From Haplomitrium mnioides (taxonomy: Eukaryota; Marchantiophyta; Haplomitriopsida; Calobryales), in assembly GCA_049999725.1 (NCBI GenBank), contig JBNGIS010020614.1:1-56183 (forward strand): a stretch of 56,183 nucleotides of DNA. The letters run 5' to 3'. The stretch's first letter is position 1; each line of letters begins with the position of its first letter. The position numbers were made by a program, and so were the translations under genes. Positions 1 through 10,419 of the stretch are shown here, in pieces. Below the pieces are notes generated by a model. The model was not told the origin of the DNA and searched no databases. It saw nothing but the letters and a program-made list of their open reading frames with translations.

Positions 1-1254
1 GTTTACATATCAATGTTGAACTCTAGTATGAACTCTAAGATGCACTTTCTTACATATGAATGTTGAACTCTAGAATCAACTCTAAGATCTAATTGTTTAC
101 ATATCAATGTTGAACTCTAATATTAACTCTATGATGCACTTCCTTACATATCAATGTTGAACTCTAGCATAAACTCTAAGATTCACTTGTTTACATATCA
201 ATATTGAGTTGTATTGTGAACTCTATGATGCACTTGATAAATATCAATGTTGAAGTCTAGTATGAACTTTAACATACACTTGATGACATATCAATGTTGA
301 ACTCAAATGTGAACTCTAAGATGCACTTGCTTACATATAAATCTTGAACTCTAGAATGATCTCTAAGATGCACTTGTTTACATATCAATGTTGAACTCTA
401 GTATAAACTCTAAGATGCACTTGTTTACACATCAATGTTTAACTCTATTATGAACTCCAAGATGCACTTGTTTACATGTCAATGTTGGACTCTAAAAGTA
501 ACTCTAAGATGCACTTGTTTACATATCAATGTTGAACTCCAGTATAAATTCTAAGATGCACTTGTCAACATATCAATGTTGAACTTTACTATGAATTCTA
601 GTATGCACTTGTTAACATATCAATGTTGAACTCTAGCATGAACTCTATGATGCACTTGTTTCAATATCAATGTTGAACTCTAGTATGAACTCTAAGATAC
701 ACTTGTCTACATATCAATGTTTGACTCTAATATGAACTCTATGATACACTTGTTTACATATCAATGTTGAACTCTAGTATGAACTCAAAGATACATATTA
801 ATGTTGAACTCTAGTATGAACTCTAAGGTTCACTTGTTTCAATGTCAATGTTGAACTCTAGGTTGAACTCAAAGATGCACTTGTCTACATATCAATGTTG
901 AACTCCAGTAAAAACTCTAAGATTCACTTGTTTACATATCAATGTTGACCTGTAGTATAAACTCTAAGATACCCTTGTTTACATATCAATATTGAACTCT
1001 AGTATGAACTCTAAGATTCACTTGTTTACATATCAATGTTGAATTTAAGAATGAACTTCAAGATGTACTTGTTTACATATCAACAAGGAACTCTCGTATG
1101 AATGCAATGATGCACATTTTTGCATATCAATAATGAGCTCTAGTGTGAACTCTAGGATACATATCAATGTTGAACTCTTGTATGAACCCTAAGATGCACT
1201 TGTTGAACTCTAGAATCAACTCTAGATACATTTGTTTACATATAATTGTTGAGT
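1..1254. repeat. 47-bp satellite array, left segment
   Basis: Tandem copies of a 47-bp monomer, about 27 by length. The monomer has a block close to cacttgtttacatatcaatg followed by two copies of tgaactcta offset by 12 bp, and is about 32% GC. Copies vary by point changes and short deletions. Some units read aagatacatat and lack about 10 bp of the cacttgttta block, for example near 790 and 1153. The stretch 541-930 follows the same order of variant monomers as 16861-17245, and 165-330 matches 38998-39190 closely. The segment ends where element 1 is inserted. No gene is seen here. Confidence 0.97.
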
Positions 1255-4200
1255 TGTCACTCCTCTATTTCAGGCCTTAACCTTTTTAGATGCTGCTTTG
1301 AAGGCAGGGGAGGATAGATTCAGGGCTTTCACATTCTTTTCTGAGATGGCCTCTTGCCAGTTACCACTTTGAGGCTTTAAGGATTCTCCCTTTCCTTACA
1401 GGCCTTCTGTTCACCACTCACTCTCTTCAGATTATACTCAAATCATTCATTCATGACTCAGCTCCACATTTACCACACCCAGCTTTCCTTGTGTAATTCC
1501 TTCCATGTATTCCAAGGGTCCAAATCAGAGACCTTGCCACCTTATATATGCCGTGGGGCAGAAAGGTGTTGTGACCTACACCAATAAACAAATGATAGAG
1601 GTCTAGACTCCCCCTCCCAAGGTTGTCATAGAACTGATACAACTGGTTCCTAACTTATCCTAAGATGAACTACCTTCTAAGCTATACAATAGGATCAGAA
1701 ACAAAGAGCATTCACCCTCTGGACCACTTGGTTGTGTCAAGGGACTTGACTCCCCTTCTAAAGCTGTCCCAGGGTCTGCTCAACTGTCTTGATATCTTCT
1801 AATCTAATATGCCTCTTGAACACAAATGTAGAATGCAAATTTATCTGCACATATATGCACAAACACACTTACACTATGTACTGCAATAGGAAACAAAGTC
1901 CTTGAAGGCCCTTTGGACTGATCTCACCAACAGAGACTTCCTTTCTGAATCACTGGCTACCTTCCAACCTTCAAACCAACATCCACCCACACACCCCCCT
2001 CCAAATAGTTTTTCAACTTCCCTCGCGAGAAACCATGACTTTACTTCCTTAAGCTAGGAAGAGAATTTCTTTGGCTTCCACCTCTGGAAGACAATCTTCT
2101 CGACTATAGGTAGCCCACTCCACCTCGAGCCTCAACAGGTCTTACTCCGTAGTGCGCGGGCACTAACGCAACCCCCCCCCCCTCAGCTGCACTTGAAGAA
2201 TTACACCAAAGTATACTCTGAACACTCTGGGTTGATGCTCTTGCATAGGGAATGCAAGCTCCTCACTTGGCAGCCTCTCCCGAATTCTCAGCTGGCCAGA
2301 ATCCCTTCTAGCTCACATATCGGTCCACCTCCGCTTCTGGACCACTCACAAGGATGAGTTCATCTGGATCGCCCAAGCCTCTAGAGCTCCTCGCCCAGCG
2401 ATTCTCGGCACCCCTCCAGTCCACCTCCACCTCCGATTGCCCCCAGCACTAGTTCACTCGCTTCACATAGCTTCTCATTGGATCCTTCCTCCTACCTTAC
2501 CTCGTTGCGATTTCCCTGTATTGAGGTCATTGTCGTGTCCCTAGATTGCTCCTACATCAACCTGAAAAAATTTGAAGGCCTCCAATGTATACCCCGAGCC
2601 CTTCCCGTTGAAAGGTCGTTAATCCCGTTGGGCTCGGAATGGGAGGTTGCGATGCGTGTCTCGTGAGGTCCTTATTCTCGTTACAACGGAAAAGGAAAGC
2701 GGGTCGCGTGTCCTGTCAATTGGTCAAGAAGCGCCAAGTACAACTATAACTCTACAAGGAGTCCGAGGAATCTTGTGGGTTGAGATTCCGTAGATTCTCG
2801 TAGAACCAAGTCTGAAAGGTTCCTTGGAACTCTGTTCCGAGGTGCTCGTCGGACCCTAGTCTATGGAATCTTTGCAGATTCGCCTAAATATTCCAACGAA
2901 CTCCTCTGAGTGCCATGTCGTCCAAGGCCCCACAGTCCGACGCCACCTCACAAAGGGGTAGGCGGACCGCCACGCTGACTTCCTTCTCCGAAGTTGACCT
3001 GCTCGTAGCCCGAGGTCCGACATGCTCCCACTTGCTGCCGTGTGTCCATTGACATACCCGAGGCTTCCGAGGTCGCCACATCATCCAAAGAGCGCCATCT
3101 GACGCCGCCCTGCAAAGGGGTAGGCGGACCGTCGGTTTAACCCTCCTGCGTAGTTGACCCGCTGACTCTCCTTCTTTTTTTCGTGGATGCCACGTCATTC
3201 GTAAAACCTTCCCTTGCCGAGTAAGAACTATGCCGATATCGCTATTTTGGAACTGCCTCGTGATAAGAACGGTATGCCACCGAGGCTCCCTTCGCTAAGT
3301 TGTCATCTCGCTTGATATAGGAACTACACGGAGCTCCTCTTTGAACCGGCCCTCACATCCTCCATCAAACTTTCAGCGTCATGATTGTACCCCATCAAAC
3401 TTTCCCATTTGTCCTTGCCGGATCCGTGACACATCCTCTTTTCGGCACGGCTTGATCCTCCACCGGTCGAATCTACGCTAGATTGCCTATTTGGCACCCT
3501 TCGGTTCTCCTCCGGTCAGATTGTCGATAGGTCACCCTTTTTGCACTGTTTGATCTTCGTCTAGCCGGAATTGCGATGTGTCACCCTTTCGGCTTCCTTG
3601 ATTCTCCTCTGGTCAGATCGGGGATAGGTCGTCATTTTGCCTTTACTTGCTCTTTGTCTGACTGAACCTATGATTCATCCCCCTTTCGACTCTCCTCTGG
3701 TTCTCCTATGGCCAGATCGTCGATAGGCCACCCTTTCAAGTGATCCCTCTTTGCTCTCCGGCTGGGCCTCTCAACGGATCCCTGTTAAGCGGGCTTCCCA
3801 CATCGGAAGGCGGATCGAAACCCACTTAATCAGGTTCCCCACTTAGAGAGGCGCAATCCCGTTAAGTTCTCTGGGCCCCGCCACTTTTCGTGAAGATCCT
3901 TGGGCTTCCTGGAGTCGCACGTCATCCGTGGAATCCCCTGAAGCACTCTGGAGATGCCACATTTCCGTGGAATCCTTCGGAGCCCTCAGACGACTCCACG
4001 TTTCCGCGAAGATCTGTGGATTCAAAGAGAAGGGTTGGACCCTTGTAAAGTGCCCTCACACTTGCGGGATCGAGGCATCCCCCATTCCCTGGCCTAGGTT
4101 GCCTTTGCGACGATCCCGACTCCTCTTTCCTTCCCTGATCCTCGCTCTTGATGTGTGGTAGCTGCAGGCAATGTCTGCGGTCTCTCTCTCCCTTGAGTGC

Positions 4201-4537
4201 CTTCGGGTTTCTGTGTTATAGATCCGCTCTTCCTCCTCCGATGGCTTTGCCTTGGGTGGGCGTTCCCTTCTTCCCCGCTCGGCTTCGATTCCCGTATCCC
4301 CATGAAGCCCACAGGTTCTCGCTTGCCCAATTTGGATTTTTTAGTGGTACCCCTCCCCTTCTCTTCTTCCACCATGATCCTGTTCTCCTCCAAGGATTCA
4401 TGCGCCTTGTTCTTACTTACAGATTGAAGGATCTTTGTTGCTTTGGAGTTTCTCTTGCACTTACCAAAGCAAAATTGTGTCGATGCTGCTTCTGTAAGGC
4501 AAAATTCTGTATAAGCATCCCAATTCACTAGCTAACA
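1255..4537 (-). repeat. Element 1, 3' LTR (3283 bp)
   Basis: Direct copy of 10420-13838 in the same orientation, about 136 bp shorter through indels. On the plus strand it runs from TGTCACTCC to GCTAACA. It carries a TATA-like TATATAAG at 1549-1542 on the minus strand, about 3.0 kb into the LTR, which leaves about 290 bp for R and U5 and makes U3 unusually long. U3 contains tandem units of roughly 55 bp (about 3420-3740) and G+C-rich repeated units (about 2900-3200). Reading frames in it lack convincing starts and I treat it as non-coding. Confidence 0.93.
1542..1549 (-). promoter_or_regulatory. Candidate TATA box of the LTR family
   Basis: TATATAAG on the minus strand at the same LTR position as CATATAAA in element 2 (27866-27873). 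The other LTR of element 1, which is the actual 5' LTR, reads CATACATAAG here (about 10706-10715), so its TATA box looks degraded. Conserved position supports a promoter role. No transcription start can be read from sequence alone. Confidence 0.45.
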
Positions 4538-4550
4538 TAACTTCTCCTTT
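4538..4550 (-). promoter_or_regulatory. Candidate polypurine tract, element 1
   Basis: Directly next to the 3' LTR. On the minus strand it reads AAAGGAGAAGTTA and then TGTTAG of the LTR. A purine tract at this place primes plus-strand DNA synthesis in LTR retrotransposons. The TTA between the purines and the LTR is slightly unusual, but element 2 has the same ending (CAAGTTA). Confidence 0.6.
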
Positions 4551-4715
4551 GAGTGTGAAGCGCCCCTGCGAACACCCTTCTTCTTCCTCACTCTGTTGTG
4601 TGCATCTACTGGATGATCGTTAGCTTGAACTCTGCAATGCCTGCAATACAACCCCACAAAACGCCCCCTTACAAAATGCACACACACACACACATACACA
4701 CACAACTTACCTCTG
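4551..4715. other. Non-coding spacer between integrase and 3' LTR, with (CA)n
   Basis: A short untranslated stretch. A (CA)n microsatellite with one interruption lies at 4679-4704. The same dinucleotide tract, read as (TG)n, sits at the same place in element 2 (33888-33911), so it belonged to the family before either copy inserted. No envelope-like reading frame is present. Confidence 0.8.
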
Positions 4716-6034
4716 CTAGCTAGGCACCTTTGATGGGGTCACAGTTGGGCCCTCTTCTTTCTCCTCTTGATTTTCATATCTTTTCAACCTATCGAAGTGC
4801 ACTCTATTGGCGAACTTGTGACCCTCCAGTATCTCTAGCTCTGCTGACCTATTCCGATGGAGCTTCCTCATGACGAACGGCCCAATCCATCTTGTGTGCA
4901 ATTTTCCAAGAAAATGCACAAACCTGTTGTCATACAACAACACCAGATTTCCCTCCCAGAGGTCAATTGGTTTGAGCCCCTTATCATGCTGCTTCTTCCT
5001 AAGCTCTTGTTGGTGCTCCAACCTCCCTTAGGCTAACTCTCTGGTTTCTTCCAGGCTCTCCAACTGATAGAGCCTCTCCCTTCTGCTTTGATTATCAACC
5101 ATCCTCTCCTGCTCCAGCAATCTTCTAGTGGGCACCTCATACTCCACAAGCACCAAGGCATGTTGTCCAAAGACCAAAAAATAGGGACAATGGCCCGTCA
5201 TGGTCTTGTAGGCCAGGTTGTAAGCATGGGTTGCAGTGAGCAACTTAAGGTCCCAATCCGCTTTGTTCGCTGCCACCGTATTATTGAGGATCTTCCCCAT
5301 GCTCTCTCTGTCAAGCCATTAGCCTTGGGGTGGTAAGCAGTGGTCCTTCTGTGCTTGATAATGTACCGACTAGTCAGGTCTCAGATTACCTGATTGATGA
5401 AATGTGTCCCTTGATTGCTGACCAGCTCTAGAGGAGGCCCGAATCTATAGAACATCTGCTCATAGAAGAAGGCTGCCACTGTCTTGGCATCGTCTTTCCG
5501 AGTTGCTCTGGCCTCCACCCACTTTGTGGCATAATCCGTGGCCAACAGTATGTACCTGTTGCCCTTCCGAGTGGAAGGCGCAATTGGCCCGATGAAATCT
5601 ATCCCCCACTTCTCAAAAGGTGCCAGAGGAATGATGGGCATCAGAGGATGGTGTTGGTTTGCTGCAGGCCTCCCTGTCCTTTGGCACGCATCACACCTCT
5701 TCACCCAGAAATGCACATCCTTGTGCAAGGTGGGTCACCAATACCCTGCATCCAGGACCTTCTTGATGGTGGTGTCTGCTGCAAAGTGGCCTCCTATCTC
5801 CTCTCCATGGAGTGTTTGCATCACCACTATGGACTGATTCTGCTCTAGGCAGAGTCTGATCATCTCGTCATACCCTATCTTATGTAATATACCTTTGATC
5901 AAGAGGTATGGCCTTACTTTTCTGAGGAACACAACAACCTCCTCTTTGTTGCTGCCTTGGGGAAGTTGAGCGGAGCAGAGGAATTCGGTGATGAGGGCGT
6001 AATCTGTGGTCCTCCCAATCTTCACTTGGAACAA
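4716..6034 (-). pseudogene. Element 1 integrase (broken)
   Basis: DNA-joining enzyme of the element, which inserts the cDNA copy into the chromosome in the nucleus. The N-terminal zinc-binding region shows LHGEEIGGHFAAD and then CDAC (His/His/Cys/Cys). The catalytic core shows WGIDFIGPI with the first Asp, then VSNQGTHFINQVI where the second catalytic Asp is Asn, then HPKANGLTER with the Glu. The C-terminal part ends KFANRVHFDRLKRY with an acidic tail and has no chromodomain. Breaks: TGA in place of Trp before PTLH, TGA after INQVI, TAA near 5025, and a 10-bp deletion just after the TER motif (near 5300) that shifts the frame. It cannot make active integrase. Confidence 0.92.
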
Positions 6035-6149
6035 GTCCTCATCAGGGAATTCATCACCTACCTCCTGCTGGTTGACAAGTCCTGCAATCCTGGAGAAGAA
6101 GTCTGCATTATTGTGCTTCTTCCCAGGCTTGATGTTGATCTCAAAGTTA

Positions 6150-6500
6150 AACTCCTACAAGAGAAACACCCACCTTGCAATCCGACCGATGATGTCTAGC
6201 TTGTTTGCCATGTACTCAATTGAGCACATTGTGATCCGTGCGGAAGATCACTTTATGCTGCAACAAATAATGCCTAAACTTCTTCAAGGAATAGATGATT
6301 CCTAGTGCTTCGTGATCTGTTGCAAAGTAGTTCTTCTCTGTTGGCGCCAGTAGCCTGTTGGCGAAGTAGATGGGGTGGTCGCGTCCCTTCTCATCCACCT
6401 AGGATAGCATTGCTCCAATGCAGAACCCAGATATGTTGATCATCACATGAAAGTCCTTCCCCCAGTTGGGAGGGACCAACACAGAGGTGCTTGCCAATCT
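6150..6500 (-). pseudogene. Element 1 RNase H (broken)
   Basis: RNase H-like domain that degrades the RNA strand during reverse transcription. The first acidic position, in VMINISGFCIGAML, is Asn (codon at 6435-6437), where element 2 has Asp. The Glu in ATDHEALGIIY (6309-6311) and the Asp in FRTDHN (6234-6236) are present. A TAG lies between the first block and VDEKGRDHPIY (about 6399). A second TAG at 6155-6157 closes the domain, and element 2 has the same stop. The domain follows the reverse transcriptase connection without a gap. Confidence 0.88.
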
Positions 6501-7533
6501 CTTCTTCAATTCCCTGAAGCTCGCCAGTCTTTCAGGAGTGGCCTCAAATGTGCTACCCCCCTTGGTCATTTGAGTGAGGGGCAGAGCCACTGAGGCAAAT
6601 TGGTCGATGAATCTTCTGTAGTATCCAACGCACCCTAGGAAGCCTTGCACCTCCTTTAGACTGGTAGGAAATGCCACGTTCAACCAATTGGTGATCTTCT
6701 CTTGATCCACCTCTATTCCTCTATTTGAAATTCGGTGTCCGAGGAGTATCCCCTCCTTCACCCCGAAGAAGCATTTGCTTAGGTGAAAACCTCAGCCCTG
6801 TTTCTCTGCACCTTTGAAGGGTGAGCCTCACATCCTGCTCGTGATCTTCCAGCTTGCCATACACCACGAAATCGTCAATGAACACTTCCAAGAATTTCCT
6901 AAGGTAGTCATGGAAGATGTTCATCATCATCCGTTGGAAGGTACCTGGTGCATTGCACAAACCAAATGGCATCCTCCTAAAAGCAAACACCCCCCATTCT
7001 GTGGTGAATGCTATCTTGAGTTGATCCTCTTCTCGGATACAGATCTGGTTGTATCTAGAGTACCCATCAAGGAAGTTGTACACCTCCTGTCCTGACACCA
7101 AGTCCAGCACTCCATCTGTGAAAGGCAACGGATAGTGGTCCTTCTTCGTGGCATCGTTTAGCTTCTGAAAATCCTGGCATACTCGGATTTTCTTCTCCTC
7201 ATTCTGCCCCACCTTCTTGGAGACCACTACCAAGGGAGACACCCACTTGTTGTTGAAGACAGGGTAAATAAAATCAGCTTCCAGGAGTTTGTCTATCTCC
7301 TCCTTCACCAGCAGGGAGAATCAGGGATTCATCCGGTATTGTCTCCGACACATTGGGATCACTGTGGGTTCCAGGTCGATCCAATGCTCTCCCAATTCTC
7401 TTAGGTCTCCCTTCAGATCTACGTCACTCCAGGCGAAGGCGCCACTGAAATTGTGCAGGAGATTGGTGAAGGCCTGCTCCACTTCTCTGGGCAATTGAGA
7501 GCCTATATGGAAAGTGTGTCCTTCTTGAACCAC
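6501..7533 (-). pseudogene. Element 1 reverse transcriptase (broken)
   Basis: RNA-dependent DNA polymerase domain. The N-terminal part reads through PMCRRQYRMNP and then KEEIDKLLEADFIYPV and WVSPLVVVSKK. The core has RVCQDFQKLNDATKKDHYPL, FLDGYSRYNQI and RRMPFGLCNAPGTFQRMM. The catalytic box is FIDDFVVYG, with FIDD at 6882-6871, so both aspartates are kept. The thumb region continues as EVQGFLGCVGYYRRFIDQFA. Breaks: a TGA where element 2 has CGA in the N-terminal part (about 7320), and a 1-bp insertion around 6780-6800 that puts the thumb in another frame. The motif set is clearly Ty3/gypsy. Confidence 0.93.
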
Positions 7534-8828
7534 CAGCTGTTTGTGTTGGGCATCTCACACCACCCCCATCTCATTTTGTCCCCTGTTGTCCCCTACTGGC
7601 ATCAAAACAACCCTATGCACTCCCCCTCCTCCCGCGGAGCTTCTTCGGACCTCTCCGGGTCCGCTTTCCTCATCCGATGAGACACTTCGGACTTTTCTTC
7701 CCTCTGCATCCTAGTGTCCTCACCTCTAGTCCGATCCTCCGCTGATTGCCTCCACTAGTGCTCTGTTCCATCACAGGTGGATAATTCAATTTGGTTGACA
7801 GACACCACACCCTCCTCCGACAGATCCTCCTCTGTCACTTCACTCACCATTTGCACCCAGTAGTGGTACTCTGAATCTTCCTCTTCATCGGACCACTCAC
7901 TGTCATACTCTGCCTCCGATTGTGTTTCCCCTATGTGAGGGATATGACCGTAGTGCACTGTTGTTTTTTCGAGGTTGAACACAAATGTGGAGTTCCCCCA
8001 ATTGTGCATAACTCTGGCCCCATACAGCCACGGCCTTCCGATCAGCAGCGGGTAGAGAGACGCTCTGGCGGGCCGCATTACCAGATAATTCAGTTTGAAC
8101 TTCTTTCCTCCTATGAATGTTGGTATTTGGAGAAGAGAGCCCAATGGCTTTACTTGCGACCCATCTGCCAACCTCATGATTCAGGCTATATGCTGGAATT
8201 CCGTGAATCCCAGTTTGTGAGCTGTTTCCTCCACCATGATGTTGACCCTCGCCCCCCCATCTATGGTCACTAAGAACAATATGCACCCTGCGATCTAGAT
8301 GTTGATCTTTGGGACCCTCTTGTCTTCACAGACCAATTGCAAAACTGTTGGAGCTCCTACCTTGGGTAGCCTCCTTCTCCTCTTAGCTCCCATCAGCAAT
8401 TCACGGAGCTGTCTCCGATATAGTGGGCTATCCTTGATGAATTGGCCCACTGTGGCCGTGACAGGGCAATTTCGCACATCCGCTTGAATGCTGTAGGGGG
8501 TGGGCTTTGTCCTTTCTTCCGCAGCTGCAACTTTTGCCTGTGCCTCTTGGGTCCCTCTCTGCTGCTTGCGGACCTCTTTGAGGGTCTCATCTACCGCTTG
8601 TTCTTCTTCCAGAGCCTCCAAAGCTTCCAATTGTCTCCTCACCTAGTCCTATTGCTTCAGGTAGAACCATTTCGGATTATCCCTCTAATAATCTAAATCA
8701 TTGCATGGTGAGATTGCTTGAGCTGCCCCCTTCTTGGATCTGTTCTCAGACTTCTTTTGGCTCCTCTTCTTTGCCTTTGCTCCAACCTTGGTTACTACCC
8801 GAAAACAATCCTCGGGAGTGAGAGTCTC
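7534..8828 (-). pseudogene. Element 1 protease region and linkers (broken)
   Basis: The segment between the zinc knuckles and the reverse transcriptase. A charged stretch (RRQLEALEALEEEQ) is followed by the aspartic protease fold. Its active-site turn reads IDGGARVNIM, so Gly replaces the usual Ser/Thr of D-S/T-G; a DGG turn is also known in some plant Ty3/gypsy lineages. Later landmarks are MRLADGSQVKPLGSLLQIP, FKLNYLVMRPA and LIGRPWLYGA. An acidic linker rich in Glu and Asp leads to the reverse transcriptase. Several TAG/TGA stops lie where element 2 has CAG or CGA. The frame shifts between about 7755 and 7533. Confidence 0.85.
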
Positions 8829-9458
8829 CTAGCCTGGCAATTCGGCTTCCTCCTCCATCTCCAATGAGATCAAATTGACAATTGCGGGGGGAGGAGGATT
8901 CATGTATGGCCTAGGAGGAACATCGGGTCTTCGGGTCGTGCAATTCACCGCCACATGTCCCTCCTTTTTGCATTGGAAGCACAAGGGAGGTGGTTGGCCA
9001 TAACCGCTCTTCCGCGGCTCTGGACAGCTTGATGAGATGTGGTCGGGCTGGCCATAATTCCAACAGACCATAATTGTGGTCCTTGGGGGCCGATTGGCAC
9101 CCCATTGATTTATCGGCCCTCCATTCCCTCCTGCGAGCCTGCTCAGCATTGTCTGAGGTCCCCCACTGATTTGATAAACTATTTCCGGGGCCTCCCCCAT
9201 GACATACTCCACCTCTTCTCTCATGTACTCTGGCGCCTCCTCCCTCACATAATGCACAACATTGGTGTCATTCGGACATTCATGGGGGGAGTGTCCGTGT
9301 TGCTTGGATCGGACGCACCAGACTCCAACTCTCCGGGTTGGTAGGGGCATGTCTTCCGGTTTTATCCCTACCAAGAGGATGTTCATCGCCTCCATCTTGG
9401 CGTTCAGCTCTTCAATCCGATCCCTCCCCCCGGCTTCCTGCTCACCTCGGGTTCGGGT
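8829..9458 (-). pseudogene. Element 1 nucleocapsid-like zinc-knuckle region
   Basis: RNA-binding part with three CCHC zinc-knuckle positions. Knuckle 1 (CVRSKQHGHSPHEC) has lost its second Cys. Knuckle 2 (CWNYGQPDHISSSC) has lost its second Cys. Knuckle 3 (CFQCKKEGHVAVNC) is complete. Between 1 and 2 lies an acidic stretch with the repeated theme VREE/VMGEAPE. The region is in the -1 frame relative to the capsid, starts after a TGA at 9461-9459, and overlaps the capsid frame for 52 nt. It ends at a TAG where element 2 has a Trp codon. Beyond that stop the same frame continues into the protease. Confidence 0.88.
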
Positions 9459-10264
9459 TCAGCTTTCTTGTACCTCCCCTTGCTCGCCCCTTTGCGATGA
9501 CTGACCTCCTTGGCCTGCTTCTTCTTCTTCTTCTTCTTCTTCTTCTTCTTGGCTGATCGGTCCTCCTCTGAGCTGCTACTGCTTGACTCAGTCTCGCCTT
9601 TCGAGAAGGACTCAGAACTTTGATCCATTTTCTCGTCATTGTCTGAGGTGTCTGAAGAATCATCAGAGTCATACTTAGCTCGTGCCTTCCTGCGAGAACT
9701 GGTGATTGCAGCCTTGACATGAGATCGGGCCGCATTGACGTCTTCCTCCAGAGTTTGTGGATCTGTCTGGTGCACCCAGGTCCCAATTCCTCTGGGTAGC
9801 GCTGCCAAGAACCATGCCGTGAGCATCCCCTCATCGGCTAGCAGGTTCAGCTTCCGCGCCACCTTCTTGAAACGTTGAAAGAATTTCCTCACAAACTCCT
9901 TCCTCATCTTGAGCTGACCCATCTTGATCATCGCTTCCGTCTCTTCTCCAATCCCACAGAATTCTGCTATGAAGGCCGCCTTGAATGCATGCCAGTCTCT
10001 CTTGACATTATTGGGCAAATCCTTGTACTAGGGCTGAGCTTCTCCCTTTAAAACTGCTGGCAGAATCCCAATCTTTGTATGGGCTTCACCATTTGCTGCT
10101 GCAGTATTCTCCAAGTCGTCCAGCCATGCATCTAGGTCATCCTTCGGGCGTCCCTTGAAGGACTTGTATTTGAATCTTCCCCGAAGCCTAGAATGAGGTA
10201 CTAGATTGGCCATCCTTGCACTAGCCACAGCTACTTCCACCCAAAAGTCCCTTCCTTCCGCCAC
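9404..10264 (-). pseudogene. Element 1 Gag capsid-like protein (broken)
   Basis: Structural protein of the retrotransposon particle. The core matches the retrotransposon Gag family by pattern: WLDDLENTAAANGEAHTK, then WHAFKAAFIAEFCG, then MRKEFVRKFFQRFKKVARKL, then AWFLAALPRGIGTWV. The C-terminal third is low complexity: an Asp/Ser-rich stretch, a run of Ser and Glu, and about 11 consecutive Lys coded by AAG repeats. The first ATG in frame is at 10213. The codon at 10264 is GTG, and a TGA lies three codons upstream, so the true start is uncertain. One TAG (about 10027) interrupts the frame where element 2 has Trp. The frame ends at 9404, overlapping the nucleocapsid frame. Confidence 0.88.
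9407..9458 (-). other. -1 overlap between capsid and nucleocapsid frames, element 1
   Basis: The capsid frame stops with TGA at 9406-9404. The nucleocapsid frame, shifted -1, is open from just after a TGA at 9461-9459. Inside the 52-nt overlap, GGGGGGA lies at 9431-9425 in the phase G GGG GGA of the capsid frame, which fits the X XXY YYZ pattern of -1 slippery sites. Element 2 has the same overlap with the same flanking stops, but a poorer heptamer. Whether this is programmed frameshifting or an inherited mutation is open. Confidence 0.5.
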
Positions 10265-10395
10265 TCTTCCTCAACAAGCTCACACCCAATTGCTTTATTT
10301 CTCGGAATGGGTTATCACACTGTGACTGTGAGTCTCTGGTGCACAAAGTGATCTCTTTGGTTTGGGTTGGTCCTAGGTTTCTCCAAACCTTTGGC

Positions 10396-10411
10396 CCTCC
10401 TTCTAGCGCCA
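10396..10411 (-). promoter_or_regulatory. Primer-binding site, element 1 (tRNA-Asn type)
   Basis: On the minus strand this reads TGGCGCTAGAAGGAGG and lies 8 nt inside the 5' LTR. Its complement, CCTCCTTCTAGCGCCA, matches the 3' end of plant tRNA-Asn(GUU) as I remember it, including the CCA. It is clearly not the initiator-Met type (TGGTATCAGAGC). Element 2 has the same site with one change. Confidence 0.7.
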
Positions 10412-10419
10412 AAAATTCA

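Noticed and set aside
1-1254. CRISPR-like array
   Set aside because: The repeats are directly adjacent and degenerate, with no constant-repeat plus unique-spacer pattern and no cas genes. This is a eukaryotic satellite.
4094-4528. Possible LTR-encoded protein at the U3 start (also 13374-13784 minus and 34067-34291 plus)
   Set aside because: The reading frames are similar in three LTRs and a 21-bp indel keeps frame, but none starts with ATG near its 5' end and there is no recognisable domain. Shared LTR ancestry explains the similarity.
10396-10411. A real tRNA-Asn gene fragment
   Set aside because: Only 16 nt match, without A-box, anticodon arm or B-box. The position next to the LTR explains it as a primer-binding site.
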